Source of the DNA: an uncultured Roseovarius sp.
GTDB lineage: Bacteria; Pseudomonadota; Alphaproteobacteria; Rhodobacterales; Rhodobacteraceae
Length of the DNA: 6,596 nt
Assembly: GCA_913055965.1 (NCBI GenBank)
Contig: CAJXKX010000119.1
Span: forward strand, 1 to 6,596
Direction of reading: 5' to 3'
The notes under the pieces were generated by a model, which was given only the letters and a program-made list of their open reading frames with translations, was not told the origin of the DNA and did not search any database. Positions 4,255-6,596 of the stretch are shown piece by piece. The position numbers and the translations under genes were made by a program. The number at the start of each line of letters is the position of its first letter. Position 1 is the stretch's first letter.

Positions 4255-6498
4255 ATGAGCGTGACACCGAGAACCGACAGCCGCCAGATGCTGGGCCGCC
4301 TGCGGGCGATCATGGCCGAAGAGGGCGGCGGGCAGACGCGGCTCGACCGGATCACCCGGCTCATCGCCGAGGAGATGCGCGCCGAGGTCTGCTCGATCTA
4401 CCTGTTCCGCGATGCCGAAACGCTCGAACTCTGCGCCACCGAGGGGCTCAAGGCCGAATCCGTCCACCAGACGCGGCTGCGGCTGGGCGAGGGGCTGGTC
4501 GGCCGGGTGGCGCGCTCGGGCAACGTGATCAACACCAGCGACGCGCCCTCCGCGCCCGGTTTCCGCTACATGCCCGAGACCGGCGAAGAGGCGTATTCCT
4601 CGTTCGTCGGCGTGCCGATCCAGCGGCTGGGCGAAAAGCTGGGCGTGCTGGTGACGCAATCCAAGGAGGCACGCGAGTTCTCCGAAGACGAGATCTACGC
4701 GCTCGAAGTGGTGGCGATGGTGCTGGCCGAGATGGCCGAACTGGGGGCCTTCGTGGGCGAAGGCGCCGCGATGAAGGCGCTGCACAGCCAGCCGGTGATG
4801 TTCCGCGGCGCCATCGGGCAGGAGGGCGCGGCGCAGGGCCATGTCTGGCTGCACGAGCCGCGCGTGGTGATCACCAACCCCATCGCCGAGGACCCCGCGC
4901 GCGAGATGGAGCGCCTGCACGAGGCCATCGAGACGCTGCGCGTGGGCGTGGACCGGATGCTCGATTCGGCGCAGGGCGGCGACCGCGAGCAGCTCGAGGT
5001 GCTCGAAGCCTACCGGATGTTCGCCAATTCCAAGGGCTGGATGCGCCGGATGGAGGCCAATATCGACAGCGGCCTCTCGGCAGAGGCCGCAGTGGAGAAA
5101 GAGCAATCCGCCGCCCGCGCGCGGATGGTGCAGGTGACCGATGCCTACTTGCGCGAGCGGCTGCACGATCTCGACGATCTGAGCAACCGGCTCCTGCGCA
5201 TCCTGACCGGGCAGGGCCAGCAGACCGGGGCCGAGCTTCCCGCCGATCCGATTCTCGTGGCCCGCAATATCGGCCCCGCCGAACTGCTGGATTACGGGCG
5301 CAGCCTGCGCGGCATCGTGCTCGAACAGGGCGCGGTCGGCAGCCATGCCGCGATCGTGGCGCGCGCGCTCGCGATTCCGCTGGTGATCCATGCCGGGCGG
5401 GTGACCACAGAGGCGCTCAACGGCGACGCGATCCTTGTCGATGGCGAGCAGGGCATCGTGCACCTGCGCCCCGACGATGCGGTGACGGCGGCGTTCCGCG
5501 ACAAGATGGCGATGCAGGCCAAGGCGCAGGAGCGCTATGCCTCGATCCGCGACAAGCCCGCCGAGACGCTGTGCGGCACGCGCATCACGCTCAAGATGAA
5601 CGCCGGGCTGATGGCCGACCTGCCCAGCCTCGAGAATTCCGGTGCCGAGGGCGTGGGGCTCTTTCGCACCGAATTGCAGTTCCTGATCCGCAGCCACATG
5701 CCCAAGCGCGCCGAGCTGAGCGCGCTCTATGCCCGGGTGATGGACGCCGCCAAGGGCCGCCGGGTGGTGTTCCGCACGCTCGATATCGGGTCGGACAAGG
5801 TGCTGCCCTACATGAAGGCCACCGACGAGCCCAACCCGGCCATGGGCTGGCGCGCGGTGCGCGTGGCGCTGGAAAAGCCGGGCGTCATGCGGATGCAGCT
5901 TCAGGCGCTGATCCGCGGCGCGCAGGGGCGGCCGCTTTCGGTGATGTTCCCCTTCGTGGCGCAGCATGACGAATTTCGCGCCGCCCGCGCCGAGATGGAC
6001 AAGGCGCTCGAGCGCGAGCGCATCCTCGGCCACCCCCTGCCCGCCGAGGTCGAGGTGGGCGCCATGCTCGAAACACCCTCGCTCGCCTTCGCGCCCGACT
6101 CGTTCTACGAGGAGGTGGATTTCCTGTCGGTGGGCGGCAACGATCTCAAGCAGTTCTTCTTTGCCGCCGACCGCGAGAACGAGCGCGTGCGCCGCCGCTA
6201 CGACACGCTCGACATGAGCTATCTCAATTTCCTCGAAGGCATCGTCTATCGCTGCGCCACGCTGGGCACGCGGCTCAGCTTCTGCGGCGAGGACGCGGGA
6301 CGCCCGATAGAGGCCGCCTGCCTCGCCGCGCTCGGGTTTCGCTCGCTGTCGATGCGGCCCGCCTCCATCGGCCCGGTCAAGAGCCTCTTGCGCCGCACCG
6401 ACCTAGGCGAGCTGCGCGACATCCTGCAAGAAGAACGCACCCGCGGAACGCAATCCCTGCGCCCCGCCGCGCTGGCCTACCTGCGCTCGAAGCTCTGA
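4255..6498 (+). CDS. ptsP: Phosphoenolpyruvate-protein phosphotransferase, nitrogen PTS enzyme I (EI-Ntr)
   Basis: 747 residues, the standard size for EI-Ntr. It takes phosphate from PEP and passes it to NPr, then to EIIA-Ntr (PtsN), a cytosolic regulatory relay linked to nitrogen and potassium status rather than sugar import. Domain order: GAF (about 25-170; TRLIAEEMRAEVCSIYLF, GEGLVGRVARSG, FVGVPI); NPr-binding helical part (about 175-320); phosphohistidine domain with VGSHAAIVARALAIP (phosphoryl acceptor His364); PEP-binding barrel (about 425-720) with GLFRTEL (R471), VVFRTLDIGSDK (R507), VGGNDLKQFFFAADREN (N629, D630) and SFCGEDAG (catalytic C677). In related EI-Ntr proteins the GAF domain senses glutamine. 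ATG 4255 has GAGG (4247-4250) four bases upstream. It follows lysC by 67 bp and may share its transcript. The His and barrel motifs differ slightly from the common GGxTSH and GTNDLTQ forms. Confidence 0.97.
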   Translation: MSVTPRTDSRQMLGRLRAIMAEEGGGQTRLDRITRLIAEEMRAEVCSIYLFRDAETLELCATEGLKAESVHQTRLRLGEGLVGRVARSGNVINTSDAPSAPGFRYMPETGEEAYSSFVGVPIQRLGEKLGVLVTQSKEAREFSEDEIYALEVVAMVLAEMAELGAFVGEGAAMKALHSQPVMFRGAIGQEGAAQGHVWLHEPRVVITNPIAEDPAREMERLHEAIETLRVGVDRMLDSAQGGDREQLEVLEAYRMFANSKGWMRRMEANIDSGLSAEAAVEKEQSAARARMVQVTDAYLRERLHDLDDLSNRLLRILTGQGQQTGAELPADPILVARNIGPAELLDYGRSLRGIVLEQGAVGSHAAIVARALAIPLVIHAGRVTTEALNGDAILVDGEQGIVHLRPDDAVTAAFRDKMAMQAKAQERYASIRDKPAETLCGTRITLKMNAGLMADLPSLENSGAEGVGLFRTELQFLIRSHMPKRAELSALYARVMDAAKGRRVVFRTLDIGSDKVLPYMKATDEPNPAMGWRAVRVALEKPGVMRMQLQALIRGAQGRPLSVMFPFVAQHDEFRAARAEMDKALERERILGHPLPAEVEVGAMLETPSLAFAPDSFYEEVDFLSVGGNDLKQFFFAADRENERVRRRYDTLDMSYLNFLEGIVYRCATLGTRLSFCGEDAGRPIEAACLAALGFRSLSMRPASIGPVKSLLRRTDLGELRDILQEERTRGTQSLRPAALAYLRSKL

Positions 6499-6540
6499 GT
6501 GCTGCGCCCCCGCTCGTGTCACCCGCAGGCATCCCGTCAT

Positions 6541-6596
6541 CCTCGGGCTTGACCGGAGGACCTCGCAACCAAGAGATCCTCGGGTCAAGCCCGAGG
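6541..6596. repeat. 56-bp imperfect palindrome, REP-like intergenic repeat (continues past window edge)
   Basis: CCTCGGGCTTGACC (6541-6554) is perfectly inverted as GGTCAAGCCCGAGG (6583-6596). The inner arms GAGGACCTC (6556-6564) and GAGATCCTC (6573-6581) pair with one mismatch, so 22 of 24 positions match around the 8-base loop GCAACCAA. The preceding CGTCAT (6535-6540) may pair with bases beyond the window. From memory, sequences of the type 'GTCATCCTCGGGCTTGACCCGAGG' are dispersed in many alphaproteobacterial genomes, which suggests a repeat family rather than a one-off. Its site 42 bp after the ptsP stop means it could also act as a transcription end or mRNA 3' stabiliser. Confidence 0.62.

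Noticed and set aside
2934..4364. 476-codon open frame on the minus strand opposite lysC
   Set aside because: Antisense shadow of a clearly real aspartate kinase; low-complexity His/Arg/Gly translation and no family features.
4099..6033. 644-codon open frame on the minus strand opposite ptsP
   Set aside because: It mirrors ptsP codon structure in GC-rich DNA. The translation is His/Gly/Ala/Arg-rich with no recognisable domain, and the plus strand has an unmistakable EI-Ntr.
1..6596. CRISPR array, tRNA/rRNA genes, riboswitch or mobile element genes
   Set aside because: No direct-repeat/spacer pattern, no cloverleaf or rRNA sequence, no recognisable aptamer and no transposase or integrase reading frame were seen.

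Overview
The window is GC-rich, gene-dense chromosomal DNA. It most likely comes from an alphaproteobacterium of the Rhodobacterales (Rhodobacteraceae/Paracoccaceae type). I infer this from the protein sequences, the lysC-ptsP neighbourhood, the heme/iron cluster hemP ... bfd-bfr, and a palindromic intergenic repeat at the right edge of a kind common in this group. No plasmid, phage or insertion-sequence genes are visible.

Left part (1-1557, minus strand): a tight run transcribed right to left. The order is hemP (hemin uptake/regulatory small protein, 1557-1393), an unrecognised 157-residue protein with a CHxxxCxC motif (1396-923), bfd (bacterioferritin-associated ferredoxin, starting at 905), bfr (bacterioferritin, 664-179), and the first 56 codons of an acetamidase/formamidase-like gene cut by the window edge (170-1). 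Gaps are 4-bp overlaps to a few tens of bases, so this looks like one iron/heme operon, with the amidase perhaps a read-through passenger. Bfr stores iron as ferric mineral, Bfd reduces and releases it, and HemP belongs to heme acquisition or its control. The unknown protein therefore sits among iron-handling partners. The bfd frame has no stop codon before bfr and stays open through almost all of bfr.

Intergenic region (1558-1771): a divergent promoter region. Facing hemP is a TTGACA -35 element with a 17-bp spacer to a CAGATT -10. A 19-bp near-perfect palindrome covers the -35, which suggests a repressor operator, plausibly iron-responsive.

Right part (1772-6498, plus strand): a DUF1178 zinc-ribbon-like protein, then after 7 bp a short-chain dehydrogenase/reductase. 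A 105-bp gap with two GC-rich hairpins follows. Then come lysC (aspartate kinase, first step of the aspartate amino-acid family) and ptsP (enzyme I of the nitrogen PTS, with N-terminal GAF domain). lysC has a strong internal Shine-Dalgarno and ATG exactly at the catalytic/ACT boundary, as in alpha/beta aspartokinases. The window ends in a 56-bp imperfect palindrome (6541-6596), probably a repeat-family element that may also help end ptsP transcription.

Most of the window is ordinary core genome. The points most worth following are the unknown CHxxxCxC protein, the stop-less bfd, the operator over the hemP promoter and the internal lysC start.
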